A DNA stretch of 50,774 bases, taken from positions 1 to 50,774 of the forward strand of contig CAZOAA010000008.1 of assembly GCA_964577715.1 (NCBI GenBank), in the 5' to 3' direction. Position numbers and translations under genes: made by a program. Below the pieces are notes generated by a model. The model was not told the DNA's origin and did not search any database. It was given only the letters and a program-made list of their open reading frames with translations. Positions 5,214 to 14,352 of this stretch are shown here, one piece after another. Source of the stretch: SUP05 sp964577715. Lineage in GTDB: Bacteria; Pseudomonadota; Gammaproteobacteria; PS1; Pseudothioglobaceae. Numbering within the stretch: the stretch's first letter is position 1; the number at the start of each line of letters is the position of its first letter.

Positions 5214-7223
5214 TTAACTAATCCTCATTCCAACTGTAGCGCCCGAATCCGGCGACAAGATGTGTAGTGATTTACCATCACCTGCAGCAAGCACCATGCC
5301 TTCAGAAATGCCAAATTTCATCTTTCTTGGTGCAAGATTAGCCACCATTACAGTTAAGCGCCCTTCAAGATCTTCTGGTGAATAATGTGCTTTAATGCCG
5401 GCAAAGACATTGCGCGTATTCTCTTCGCCAATATCAAGTGTGAGTTGCAAGAGTTTATCGGCGCCTTCTACGTGTTGTGCTTTTACTATCTTGGCAATGC
5501 GTAAGTCGATTTTTGTAAAATCATCAATGCTAATCATATTGTCATCCTCTTCGTCTTGTTCGGTTGTTTTGGCTTCTGTTATATTTTGTTTTGAAGCTTC
5601 AATCACTGTCTCGATCTGCTCATCTTCAATGCGTGACATAAGTGGTTTGAATTTGTTAATTTGATGCTTAGTCAGTGGATGCTTAATATCGTTCCAATGT
5701 AGCTCATCAATATTCAAAAATTCTTCAGCTTGCTCGGCCATTACTGGTAGTACTGGCTTTAAGTAAGTCATTAATACTCTGAACAGATTAATCGCGAGTG
5801 AAGTGACATCGTGCACTTTGGCTTCGCTACCCTCTTCTTTGACCAATTGCCAAGGCTTATTCTCATCAATGTACTGATTAGCCTTGTCGGCGAGTTTCAT
5901 AATCTCACGCATGGCTTGGTTGTAATTACGCGCTTCATAGAGTGCAGCGATATCATCACCTTTAGCAACGAACTCGTTATACAAATCGCCTTCAATGGCG
6001 TAGGCGGATAAGGTTTTGTCAAATTTCTTAACAATAAAGCCTGCACTGCGAGAGGCAATATTAACAACCTTACCAACTAAATCAGAATTAACACGCTGTT
6101 TGAAATCCTCTAAATTAAGGTCAATATCGTCAATCTTAGCTGAGAGCTTATAAGCGTAATAATAACGTAAGCATTCAGGATTTAGACTCTCTAAATACGT
6201 TCTAGCTTGGATGAATGTGCCACGGGATTTACTCATTTTTTGGCCATTAACCGTTAAAAAACCATGCGCAAAAATCGCATTAGGTGTGCGGTAATCAGCG
6301 CCCATTAGCATCGCTGGCCAAAATAGCGCATGGAAATACACAATGTCTTTACCAATGAAATGATACAACTCAGTCTTAGAGTCTTTATTAAAGTACTCGT
6401 CAAAGTCAATACCTTGCTCAGTGCATAACTTTTTAAAGCTGGCCATGTAGCCAATTGGCGCATCTAGCCACACATAAAAGTATTTACCTTCAACGCCTGG
6501 AATTTGGAAACCAAAATACGGTGCATCACGTGAGATATCCCACTGCTGTAAACCCTGTTCAAACCATTCAGATAATTTATTACTAATTTCGTCTTGTAGA
6601 TGCCCAGCCTTAGTCCAGGCTTTAAGTTGAGCCTCAAACTGTGGCAAATCAAAAAAGTAATGCTCAGAATCTTTGGTGATTGGCTTTGCGCCTGAAACAG
6701 CTGATACGGCATTTTTTAGCTCGGTTGGTGAGTAAGTTGCACCACAGGCTTCACAGTTGTCGCCATATTGATCAGTTGCACCACATTTTGGACAATCGCC
6801 CTTAATAAAGCGATCTGGTAAAAACATCTGTTTTTCAGGGTCAAACGCCTGAGAAATCGTACGCGTTTTAATATAACCACCATCATTGAGCTTATTGTAA
6901 ATATCGGCAGAAATAGCTTTATTTTCATCACTATGGGTTGAGTGATACTGGCTAAAGCCAATGGCAAAATCTTTAAAATCTGCTTGATGGCGCTCACTCA
7001 CACCAGCAATTAGCTCTTCTGGCGATATACCAAGCTCGTTGGCTTTAAGCATAATTGGTGTGCCATGTGCATCGTCTGCACATACATAATAACACTCATT
7101 GCCCATCATCTTTTGAAAACGAGCCCAAATATCAGTTTGAATATACTCTAGTAAATGACCCAAATGTATCTCGCCATTAGCATAAGGTAGTGCTGATGTT
7201 ACAAGGATTTTGCGTTGTGTCAT
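5214..7223 (-). CDS. metG: Methionyl-tRNA synthetase
   Basis: A full-length 669-aa class I synthetase that charges tRNA-Met. The HIGH motif appears as HLGH at residues 20-23 and KMSKS at about 329-333. The zinc domain carries CPKCGATDQYGDNCEAC, the two-knuckle form. The anticodon-binding helical domain follows, then a C-terminal EMAP/Trbp111-like dimerisation and tRNA-binding domain (residues about 565-669, DFTKIDLRIAKIV). Size and domain order match the E. coli enzyme. It diverges from mrp across 84 nt, an arrangement also seen in E. coli. No strong terminator follows the stop at 5214. Confidence 0.97.
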   Translation of the reverse strand: MTQRKILVTSALPYANGEIHLGHLLEYIQTDIWARFQKMMGNECYYVCADDAHGTPIMLKANELGISPEELIAGVSERHQADFKDFAIGFSQYHSTHSDENKAISADIYNKLNDGGYIKTRTISQAFDPEKQMFLPDRFIKGDCPKCGATDQYGDNCEACGATYSPTELKNAVSAVSGAKPITKDSEHYFFDLPQFEAQLKAWTKAGHLQDEISNKLSEWFEQGLQQWDISRDAPYFGFQIPGVEGKYFYVWLDAPIGYMASFKKLCTEQGIDFDEYFNKDSKTELYHFIGKDIVYFHALFWPAMLMGADYRTPNAIFAHGFLTVNGQKMSKSRGTFIQARTYLESLNPECLRYYYAYKLSAKIDDIDLNLEDFKQRVNSDLVGKVVNIASRSAGFIVKKFDKTLSAYAIEGDLYNEFVAKGDDIAALYEARNYNQAMREIMKLADKANQYIDENKPWQLVKEEGSEAKVHDVTSLAINLFRVLMTYLKPVLPVMAEQAEEFLNIDELHWNDIKHPLTKHQINKFKPLMSRIEDEQIETVIEASKQNITEAKTTEQDEEDDNMISIDDFTKIDLRIAKIVKAQHVEGADKLLQLTLDIGEENTRNVFAGIKAHYSPEDLEGRLTVMVANLAPRKMKFGISEGMVLAAGDGKSLHILSPDSGATVGMRIS

Positions 7224-7307
7224 AAAAATAGGCTTGTTAATATTAAGGTCTGCTTATATCGTTATACGATAAAATAGCATCATTTTACTTAATTGGATGT
7301 ATAAGAA

Positions 7308-8390
7308 ATGGCAGATTTAACTCAAGATCAAATTGAAAAAATTCTTGAAAGTGTTGTTGATATCAATACCGAACAAGATATTGTTTCTTCAAATACCATA
7401 GATAGTATTGATATTGATGGTGATAAAGTTGTTATTAACATTACACTCAATTACCCTGCTAAAAGTTACCATCAAACACTAACTGATGCCATTAAAAGCA
7501 CTCTATCTAACGCTAATATTAACAATGTAGAAGTTAATATTGAAACCAAAATTGTTGCCTACACAACGCAAAAAGGGGTTGATACACTACCTGAAGTTAA
7601 AAATATCATTGCCGTTGCCTCTGGTAAGGGTGGCGTTGGTAAATCAACCACTGCGGTCAACCTAGCACTGGCGCTACAAGCGGAAGGCGCTAAAGTCGCT
7701 ATTTTAGATGCTGATATTTATGGTCCATCTCAGCCAAGAATGCTGGGTGTTTCAAAGCTTAAGCCAGAACAAACTGGCGAAGGTAAATTGCTACCTATCT
7801 TAGGTCATGGTATGCAAAGTATGTCAATCGGTTATTTAGTAGAAGAAGAAAATCCAATGATTTGGCGTGGCCCTATGGTAACGCAAGCTTTAGAGCAAAT
7901 GCTGCGCGATACTTTGTGGCGCGGTGTTGACTATATGGTTATTGACCTACCGCCAGGTACAGGCGATACCCAGCTAACATTATCTCAAAAGATTCCGGTC
8001 AGTGGATCGGTAATCGTAACCACACCCCAAGACATTGCACTAATTGATGCTAAGAAAGGGCTTAAGATGTTTGAAAAAGTCAATATCCCTATCTTGGGCA
8101 TTGTTGAAAATATGTCGCTTCATATCTGCTCAAATTGTGGCCATGAAGAAGCTATCTTTGGTGTTGGTGGCGGTGAAGCAATGGCTAAAGATGCAGGTGC
8201 TAATTTCTTAGGTGCCTTACCATTAGAAATGGAAATTCGAACTGATGTTGATGAAGGCACACCAACAGTTGCTAAAGACCCTGAAGGAAGAACAGCTGAA
8301 ATTTATAAAGAAATTTCTAGAAAAATATCTGCTAAATTATCTCAGCAAGATAAAGCAATTGGTGCATTCCCAAGTATTACTATTGAATAA
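7308..8390 (+). CDS. mrp: Mrp/ApbC family iron-sulfur carrier ATPase
   Basis: A 360-aa protein with an N-terminal MIP18/DUF59 domain (residues about 5-85) and a C-terminal ParA/MinD-type ATPase: deviant Walker A GKGGVGKS at 106-113, DADIYGPSQPRM, and VIDLPPGTGD. CSNC near residue 273-276 is the CxxC that bridges a [4Fe-4S] cluster in the dimer. Mrp proteins hold and hand over Fe-S clusters to apo-proteins. The isc cluster lies about 700 nt downstream on the other strand, so two Fe-S functions are close but separately transcribed. The start codon lacks a strong ribosome site. Confidence 0.95.
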   Translation: MADLTQDQIEKILESVVDINTEQDIVSSNTIDSIDIDGDKVVINITLNYPAKSYHQTLTDAIKSTLSNANINNVEVNIETKIVAYTTQKGVDTLPEVKNIIAVASGKGGVGKSTTAVNLALALQAEGAKVAILDADIYGPSQPRMLGVSKLKPEQTGEGKLLPILGHGMQSMSIGYLVEEENPMIWRGPMVTQALEQMLRDTLWRGVDYMVIDLPPGTGDTQLTLSQKIPVSGSVIVTTPQDIALIDAKKGLKMFEKVNIPILGIVENMSLHICSNCGHEEAIFGVGGGEAMAKDAGANFLGALPLEMEIRTDVDEGTPTVAKDPEGRTAEIYKEISRKISAKLSQQDKAIGAFPSITIE

Positions 8391-8477
8391 AATATTTTAT
8401 CTTTATTAAATTAGAACAAGCTAAACACATTTGAAAAACCGTTAAACTATTGGTTTTTATGCTACTAATTTAATTAA

Positions 8478-8903
8478 ATGGCGGACTATATTGAACAATT
8501 TCAAGGTCGTTTCATTGGTATTATGCAATGGGACGACTGTAATGCCCTACTACAAAAGCTAATTGACCAGCCTCATGATTGGTATTTGTATGACACTTTA
8601 TTAGATGTGCCAGAAACAACCATTAGCGCTGATAAATTTAGTGCTCATATTAACGAAATAAAAACAACACTCACTAATGAGCACCAAGAGAGATATTGCG
8701 GTATTGTCTATACAAACGATTTAGATAGCCCTACTTTTGTAAAAATTTTCCACCCTAATAATTTAGGGAAGTCTTGCGGTAGCAGTGAACACCCTCCCAT
8801 ACCACAGTGGTTATTGTCTAAAACTCAACCAGTAGATATCGTTGAAAAATTCGGCCCGCCGCCAGAAGAGCAGGGATTTGTTTCTAAGTTTTTAAAACTT
8901 TAA
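8478..8903 (+). CDS. Conserved-looking hypothetical protein, 141 aa
   Basis: A soluble acidic protein with no signal peptide or membrane segment. Notable features are a tryptophan/tyrosine-rich region (HDWYLYDTLLDVPETTIS), two lone cysteines near residues 73 and 98, a KSCGSSEHPPIPQWLLS segment and a proline-rich KFGPPPEEQGFVSKFLKL end. I recognise no family. It follows mrp by 87 nt on the same strand, with a weak stem (8434-8440/8452-8458) between them, and it may be cotranscribed. Codon use matches its neighbours and the frame is uninterrupted, so it is probably a real gene. The 186 nt after it contain nothing I can identify; the iscX gene that often follows fdx is not there. Confidence 0.7.
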   Translation: MADYIEQFQGRFIGIMQWDDCNALLQKLIDQPHDWYLYDTLLDVPETTISADKFSAHINEIKTTLTNEHQERYCGIVYTNDLDSPTFVKIFHPNNLGKSCGSSEHPPIPQWLLSKTQPVDIVEKFGPPPEEQGFVSKFLKL

Positions 8904-9089
8904 AAATTCAATAAAAACCAATATTTTTCAGTTTTTAGACTAAGAGTTTTCTTTTTTTGTTAGACGCGTTAAGCAAGTATTTTTATTATTCTGCAAGGCG
9001 GATTTGAAAAAATATGCAGGGAGTTTATGAGTTATAAATGACCAAATATTTTTTTGAATCTAACACAGCAGAATATAAAAAGACGCCGC

Positions 9090-9428
9090 TTAATGGTTTT
9101 CGGAGACTTGGTTAATTGTATACTTCGGAATCTCTATCACTAAATCGGTGTCGCTGACAATCGCCTGACAAGATAGGCGAGAATCTGGATCTAGGCCCCA
9201 AGCTTTATCTAGCAAATCATCCTCAGTTTCATCAGATTCTTCAATATCATCAAAACCCTCTCGAATATAGACATGGCAAGTAGTACAAGCATTTGACATC
9301 TCGCAAGCGTGCTCAATCTCCACACCATTCTCAAGTAGTGCATTACAAACACTCACGCCCTTTTCAACTTCAATAACTATTCCTTCTGGGCACAATTCTT
9401 CATGAGGCAATACAATAATCTGTGGCAT
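9090..9428 (-). CDS. fdx: ISC-type [2Fe-2S] ferredoxin
   Basis: A 112-aa adrenodoxin-type ferredoxin. The cluster ligands are the cysteines of CEMSNACTTC and the later C in LSCQAIV, the family pattern C-x5-C-x2-C...C. It is thought to supply electrons for sulfur reduction or cluster coupling on IscU. It starts 2 nt after the hscA stop and closes the isc operon. No iscX follows, since only 186 nt separate it from the next gene. Confidence 0.95.
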   Translation of the reverse strand: MPQIIVLPHEELCPEGIVIEVEKGVSVCNALLENGVEIEHACEMSNACTTCHVYIREGFDDIEESDETEDDLLDKAWGLDPDSRLSCQAIVSDTDLVIEIPKYTINQVSENH

Positions 9429-9430
9429 AT

Positions 9431-11281
9431 TTACTCTTCAAACTCCTCTAAATTATGACCTTGCATTGCCTTAGCGATTGAGGTATTCATTCGCATTTCA
9501 ACAAACTTGCTACTTACGGCTTCAAGATTGTCAATTTTACCTTTAATGGTTTTTTCGTTGTCATCTCTGGAAACAGATTTTAATTGCGCTCTAGCATTAA
9601 GAATATCCTTAAGCATTTTTTCATCTAGCATGGACTGGTCTTTTGCTAATGCAGAATCAATCGCCTCTAGTGTTCTATCAGCCTCTACTTGCATTTCATA
9701 CAGTTGTCTAGCTTCAATGTCTGCTTTGGCAAATAAAATAGAGTCTTTTAACATTTTTTCCATTTCAGCATCTGTTAAGCCATAGGAAGGTTTAATGGTT
9801 ACATCGGCTTTAACCCCAGAAGTCTCTTCTGTTGCGTTTACAGATAACAGCCCATCAGCATCCACTTGGAACTCAACACGAATACGTGCATTACCAGCCA
9901 CCATTGGTGGAATGCCTCTTAATTCAAATTTTCCTAATGAGCGACAATCTGAAACCAATTCGCGCTCACCTTGTAAAACATGAATGCTCATTGCAGTTTG
10001 TCCATCTTTAAACGTGGTAAATTCTTGAGCACGTGTAATAGGAATAGAAGTATTTCTATGGATTACTTTTTCAACCAGGCCGCCCATGGTTTCTAAGCCC
10101 AGAGAAAGTGGCAATACATCTAATAACAACATATTATCTTTCGATTTATTGCCCGCTAAAATATTGGCCTGGATAGCTGCCCCTTTAGCCACTACTTCAT
10201 CAGGATTGATTGAACATAAAACATCTTTATTAAACAACTCACTCACCATTTTTCTAACCAAAGGCATACGGGTCGAGCCTCCCACCATAATAATATCTTT
10301 AATGTCGCCAGTATCAAGCTGTGCATCTCTGATTGCGCGTTTGGTTAATAATAATGTTCGTTTAACTAGATCTGTTGCTAAAGATTCAAACTTTTCTTTA
10401 GTAATTCGATATGGTGTTTCAATGCAATCAAATTCAGCATAATCATTATTACTTAAAGTTTCCTTAGCAGAGCGTGCAAATTGTTTAATTTTTTGCTTTT
10501 GTGTTGGTGTTAAATCTCCTAGATTTAATGTCGTTATACAATCATCAATAATAAGTTGATCGAAATCATCCCCACCTAAAGAGGAATCTCCACCAGTAGA
10601 CAGCACCTTAAATACACCCTTTTGAAAGCTTAGAATAGAGATATCAAAAGTACCCCCACCTAAATCATAAACCGCATGGACACCTTCCTCACCTGACTCC
10701 AGGCCATAGGCAACAGCAGCTGCAGTGGGCTCATTGAGCAAGCGCAATGTGTTGATTCCTGCCAAAGTAGCTGCATCTTTAGTGGCTTGGCGCTGTGCAT
10801 CATTAAAATATGCAGGCACAGTAATTACAGCACCAACTAAATCGCCACCTAATGAATCTTCAGAACGCTTTCTAAGTGAAGATAAAATACTAGAGGATAT
10901 TTCAACAGCACTTAAATCACCCATTACTGTATGAAATAAAACATTGTTACCATTCTCAACCAATTGATAAGGGCAATTTTTAAATGCTTTAACCTCTTTA
11001 TATCCAAGCCCCATAAAACGCTTTACCGAAATTATAGTGTTAGTTGGATCTGTTTTTGCATAAGGACAAGCATCACAACCTACAGTTAGCTTATTATCCT
11101 TGCCACAGTGAACGACTGAAGGAAGAATAGCCTCATCGTTTTCATCAGTCAAAATCGTGCTTTCACCGCTCATTACTGAGGCAACTAACGAATTAGTTGT
11201 TCCTAGATCGATACCAACAGCTAATTTGTGTTGATGAGGCGCACTAGATTGACCGGGTTCTGTTATTTGTAATAATGCCAT
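9431..11281 (-). CDS. hscA: HscA, Hsp70 chaperone for Fe-S assembly
   Basis: A 616-aa Hsp70 of the HscA type. The ATPase domain opens GIDLGTTNS at about residue 24, with the AVYDLGGGTFD phosphate loop and MVGGSTRMPLV; the substrate-binding domain begins about residue 385 (LLLDVLPLSLGLETMGG). Unlike DnaK it lacks an acidic disordered tail. HscA with HscB recognises the LPPVK loop of IscU, which is present in iscU here, and promotes release of the cluster to acceptors. Spacing to fdx is 2 nt and to hscB 28 nt. Confidence 0.96.
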   Translation of the reverse strand: MALLQITEPGQSSAPHQHKLAVGIDLGTTNSLVASVMSGESTILTDENDEAILPSVVHCGKDNKLTVGCDACPYAKTDPTNTIISVKRFMGLGYKEVKAFKNCPYQLVENGNNVLFHTVMGDLSAVEISSSILSSLRKRSEDSLGGDLVGAVITVPAYFNDAQRQATKDAATLAGINTLRLLNEPTAAAVAYGLESGEEGVHAVYDLGGGTFDISILSFQKGVFKVLSTGGDSSLGGDDFDQLIIDDCITTLNLGDLTPTQKQKIKQFARSAKETLSNNDYAEFDCIETPYRITKEKFESLATDLVKRTLLLTKRAIRDAQLDTGDIKDIIMVGGSTRMPLVRKMVSELFNKDVLCSINPDEVVAKGAAIQANILAGNKSKDNMLLLDVLPLSLGLETMGGLVEKVIHRNTSIPITRAQEFTTFKDGQTAMSIHVLQGERELVSDCRSLGKFELRGIPPMVAGNARIRVEFQVDADGLLSVNATEETSGVKADVTIKPSYGLTDAEMEKMLKDSILFAKADIEARQLYEMQVEADRTLEAIDSALAKDQSMLDEKMLKDILNARAQLKSVSRDDNEKTIKGKIDNLEAVSSKFVEMRMNTSIAKAMQGHNLEEFEE

Positions 11282-11309
11282 TGTTTTTCTGTCTAAAGAA
11301 AACTATATT

Positions 11310-11822
11310 TTACAGCCACTCATCTATTAGTTGATTAGCCTGGGTGCTCAATTGATTATAAAATTTTAACTCTCTAACTAAATTTTTAATTTTTTCAAAA
11401 TCATTAACATTAAATAATTGTTGGATTTCTTTAATGTTTTGTTTTAGTTTTTGATCAACATCTTCAATAAACTCATCTAATGATAATTCATCTTTGTTGG
11501 ACTCAATTGATTCTAACCTCTCCCTTAGGGCAATTTGACCCATCAAAAAATCCATATCCATTTGTGTGTCTTTTTCGTCAAAAGCATTAATACCTTGTAG
11601 TTCCAATAGGTAAGTAGCACGTGATAATGGTGACTTAAGCGTATCAAATGCTGTGTTAATTAAAGCTGTATTTTGCAGAGCAAGGTTTTTATCTTTATCG
11701 CTATGTGTGGCAAACTTATCAGGATGGTATTGGGCAATTTGTGATTGGTAAGCCTGTTCTAGGTTTGTTAAATCTATTGCAAAATCAACCTCTAGAGAAA
11801 ATAACTCGAAGTAATTTTGCAT
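11310..11822 (-). CDS. hscB: HscB, J-domain co-chaperone
   Basis: A 170-aa protein with an N-terminal J domain carrying YHPDKFATH, whose HPD tripeptide stimulates the HscA ATPase, and a C-terminal three-helix domain (residues about 85-170) that binds IscU. It opens MQNYFELFSLEV, similar to the usual NYFELFGLP. It lies between iscA and hscA, 12 nt after iscA. Confidence 0.95.
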   Translation of the reverse strand: MQNYFELFSLEVDFAIDLTNLEQAYQSQIAQYHPDKFATHSDKDKNLALQNTALINTAFDTLKSPLSRATYLLELQGINAFDEKDTQMDMDFLMGQIALRERLESIESNKDELSLDEFIEDVDQKLKQNIKEIQQLFNVNDFEKIKNLVRELKFYNQLSTQANQLIDEWL

Positions 11823-11834
11823 AACGTGAAGCGA

Positions 11835-12158
11835 CTAAACCGTAAAGGATTCGCCACAGCCACATTCGGCTTTGGCATTTGGATTATTAAATTCGAAACC
11901 TTCGTTTAGACCTTCTTTGACGAAATCAACTTCTGTGCCATCTAAATAAATTAAACTCTTAGCATCAATAATTACTTTAACACCGTTGTCTTCAAAAATT
12001 GTATCGTCTTCATTGGCGTTATCAACAAATTCCATGTTGTAACCTAAGCCAGAACAGCCTGTTGTTTGTACTGATAAACGAATACCAATACCCGAACCTC
12101 GATTAGCTAAAAAGCCAATAACACGCTCAGAAGCTTTGTCTGTTACGGTGATTGCCAT
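11835..12158 (-). CDS. iscA: IscA, A-type Fe-S carrier
   Basis: A 107-aa HesB/IscA protein. The three conserved cysteines are in TTGCSGLGY and the C-terminal CGCGESF. A-type carriers receive clusters, chiefly for [4Fe-4S] targets. It begins 5 nt after the iscU stop within the operon. Confidence 0.96.
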   Translation of the reverse strand: MAITVTDKASERVIGFLANRGSGIGIRLSVQTTGCSGLGYNMEFVDNANEDDTIFEDNGVKVIIDAKSLIYLDGTEVDFVKEGLNEGFEFNNPNAKAECGCGESFTV

Positions 12159-12163
12159 GTTTT

Positions 12164-12544
12164 TTATTCAGCTTTACTTTTAATATCGCTAATCGCTGCT
12201 TTAATTGCATCTTCAGCTAATACCGAACAATGTACTTTAACAGGTGGCAGAGCAAGCTCTTCTGCAATATCTGAATTTTTAATTGATGCTGCTTCATCCA
12301 ATGTTTTACCTTTGACCCACTCGGTTAATAATGAACTGGATGCTATTGCTGAACCGCAACCATAAGTTTTAAATTTAGCATCTTCAATAACACCTTTATC
12401 GTCCACCTGAATTTGCAAGCGCATTACATCGCCACATGCAGGTGCACCTACCATGCCAGTACCGACATTTTTTGCATCTTTATCTAAAACACCAACGTTA
12501 CGTGGATTTTCATAATGATCTAGTACTTTTTCACCATATGCCAT
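12164..12544 (-). CDS. iscU: IscU, Fe-S assembly scaffold
   Basis: A 126-aa scaffold with the three cluster cysteines: C in GAPACGD, C in KTYGCGSA and C in LPPVKVHCS, plus the conserved Asp of ACGD. LPPVK is the HscA recognition motif. Clusters are built here with sulfur from IscS and passed on by HscAB and carriers. There are 78 nt between iscS and iscU, which contain no clear terminator. Confidence 0.97.
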   Translation of the reverse strand: MAYGEKVLDHYENPRNVGVLDKDAKNVGTGMVGAPACGDVMRLQIQVDDKGVIEDAKFKTYGCGSAIASSSLLTEWVKGKTLDEAASIKNSDIAEELALPPVKVHCSVLAEDAIKAAISDIKSKAE

Positions 12545-12622
12545 TTTGCATTCTCCTAAATATCTCTTTGTTATTATTCTAACCCTTTAAAGATTAAATA
12601 GTCCTTATATTTTAGGCAGTAT

Positions 12623-13837
12623 TTAGTGTGCCGCCCATTCAACAGTGCTTAAATCAATGCCTTCTTTAAACATATCCCACAATGGTGATAAATCGCGCAG
12701 TTTTTCAACTTTTTCACGCACCAAAGTAATAGCCTTATCAATATCCTCTTCTGTTGTATAACGGCCAATACTAAAACGAATAGAGCTATGCGCTAATTCA
12801 TCGTTCAAGCCTAATGCTCTCAAAACATAAGAAGGCTCAAGACTTGCCGAAGTACATGCAGAACCACTAGATACAGCAACGTCATTAATAGCCATCATGA
12901 GTGATTCGCCTTCAACATAATTAAAACTGATATTTAAATTACCTGGAATGCGTTGCTCTAAGTCGCCGTTAATAACTACCTCTTCCATATCGTCAAAACC
13001 TGCTAACAAACGATCACGCAAGGCTTTAATTTTTTTGTTTTCTTCGCTCATTTCAGCTTGAGCAATTGCAAATGCCTCTCCCATACCAACAATTTGATGT
13101 GTTGCTAATGTACCTGAACGCATACCACGCTCATGACCACCGCCATGCATTTGTGCCTCAATTCGTACACGTGGCTTACGACGCACATATAAAGCACCCA
13201 TACCTTTAGGGCCATAAATCTTATGAGCAGAAAAACTCATTAAATCAACAGGTAGTTTGGATAAATCTATTTCTACCTTTCCAGCAGATTGTGCAGCGTC
13301 AACATGAAAAAATATTTTATGCTCTCTACAAACATTACCAATTGCTTCAATATCTTGAATAACACCAATTTCATTATTAACGTGCATAATTGAAACTAAA
13401 ATTGTATCTTCACGAATGGTATCTTTTAATACATTGATATCTAACAAGCCATTTGGCATTGGGTCTAGATAAGTCACCTCATAACCTTCACGCTCTAACT
13501 GACGACAAGTATCAAGTACAGCTTTATGTTCTGTTTTTAAGGTAATGACATGATTTCCTTTTTTCTTGTAAAAATGAGCAATACCCTTAATGGCTAGGTT
13601 ATCTGATTCGGTTGCACCTGAGGTCCATACAATTTCTCGAGGGTCTGCATGAACTAAATCAGCAACTTGTTTTCTAGCCTTTTTAACAGCTGCATCTGCT
13701 TGCCAGCCATAATAATGAGAATTAGATGCAGGATTGCCAAAATCTCCATCCATGGTTAAAAATTGCATCATTTTTTCAGCAACGCGCTTATCAACGGGTG
13801 TTGTTGCTGAATAATCCATATAAGTCGGAGTTGACAT
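12623..13837 (-). CDS. iscS: IscS, cysteine desulfurase
   Basis: A 404-aa PLP enzyme of the NifS/IscS group I type. The PLP lysine is in SFSAHKIYGPKG, and the active-site cysteine is in SSGSACTSASLEPSYVL, on the long mobile loop typical of IscS. It takes sulfur from cysteine as persulfide for Fe-S clusters and tRNA thiolation. The upstream cysE gene makes the cysteine precursor and ttcA further upstream uses sulfur transferred from it, so the neighbourhood is sulfur-themed. Confidence 0.97.
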   Translation of the reverse strand: MSTPTYMDYSATTPVDKRVAEKMMQFLTMDGDFGNPASNSHYYGWQADAAVKKARKQVADLVHADPREIVWTSGATESDNLAIKGIAHFYKKKGNHVITLKTEHKAVLDTCRQLEREGYEVTYLDPMPNGLLDINVLKDTIREDTILVSIMHVNNEIGVIQDIEAIGNVCREHKIFFHVDAAQSAGKVEIDLSKLPVDLMSFSAHKIYGPKGMGALYVRRKPRVRIEAQMHGGGHERGMRSGTLATHQIVGMGEAFAIAQAEMSEENKKIKALRDRLLAGFDDMEEVVINGDLEQRIPGNLNISFNYVEGESLMMAINDVAVSSGSACTSASLEPSYVLRALGLNDELAHSSIRFSIGRYTTEEDIDKAITLVREKVEKLRDLSPLWDMFKEGIDLSTVEWAAH

Positions 13838-13853
13838 AATTTTCTATATTCCT

Positions 13854-14270
13854 TTATTTAACATTAAGATTGTGATCATCAATAACCATTTGCAGGGTTT
13901 TACCGCTTAAAAATTTCCTTAGCTGATCACTTACCTCGCACCATAATTGATGTGAAATACACTCTTTACCATTATGACAACCACCTTGCCCTTTACAACG
14001 ACGAAGATCAATGTTTTCATCGACTGCTTCAATAATTTGTGTCAAACTAATATCTTGTGCAGCTGTATTAAGCAAGTATCCGCCACCTGGACCACGCACA
14101 CTTTTAACCAATAAAGCTTTTCTTAACTTTGCAAATAATTGCTCTAAATAAGACAAAGAAATATTTTGCCTTTGTGAAATAATATCCAGTGTAATTGGTC
14201 TGCCCGTATCGTTAGAAGCTAAATCTAGCATTGCTGTTACGGCATATCTTCCTTTTGTTGTTAATTGCAT
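13854..14270 (-). CDS. iscR: IscR, Fe-S-sensing Rrf2 regulator
   Basis: A 138-aa Rrf2-family protein opening MQLTTKGRYAVTAMLDLA. The winged-helix reading head includes SLSYLEQLFAKLRK and SVRGPGGGY. The [2Fe-2S] ligands are the cysteines of RRCKGQGGCHNGKECISH, the IscR spacing, so it should sense cluster status. Slightly shorter than the E. coli protein at the C-terminus. As first gene of the operon behind the promoter at 14299-14331, it should repress its own transcription when loaded with a cluster. Confidence 0.96.
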   Translation of the reverse strand: MQLTTKGRYAVTAMLDLASNDTGRPITLDIISQRQNISLSYLEQLFAKLRKALLVKSVRGPGGGYLLNTAAQDISLTQIIEAVDENIDLRRCKGQGGCHNGKECISHQLWCEVSDQLRKFLSGKTLQMVIDDHNLNVK

Positions 14271-14298
14271 ATTAACCTCAATTTTTTAACAGAGTGTC

Positions 14299-14331
14299 AT
14301 TATACGCTTAACCAAGTTTTTTAGTCAAGTA
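14299..14331 (-). promoter_or_regulatory. isc operon promoter with IscR type 1-like site
   Basis: On the minus strand TTGACT (14328-14323) and TATAAT (14304-14299) are 18 nt apart. The segment 14307-14329, CTTGACT..GGTTAAG, is an imperfect inverted repeat overlapping the -35 and resembles the IscR type 1 consensus (YYGACT..AGTCRR). This fits repression by [2Fe-2S]-IscR. Confidence 0.75.
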
Positions 14332-14352
14332 AAAAACCTTACTTTTTCTCAG

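Noticed and set aside
8434..8458. Stem after mrp as an intrinsic terminator
   Set aside because: Arms of 7 nt are mostly A/T with an 11-nt loop and no proper T-run beyond; too weak to call.
8904..9089. Possible iscX gene after fdx
   Set aside because: Only 186 nt are available and no frame with IscX features is present.
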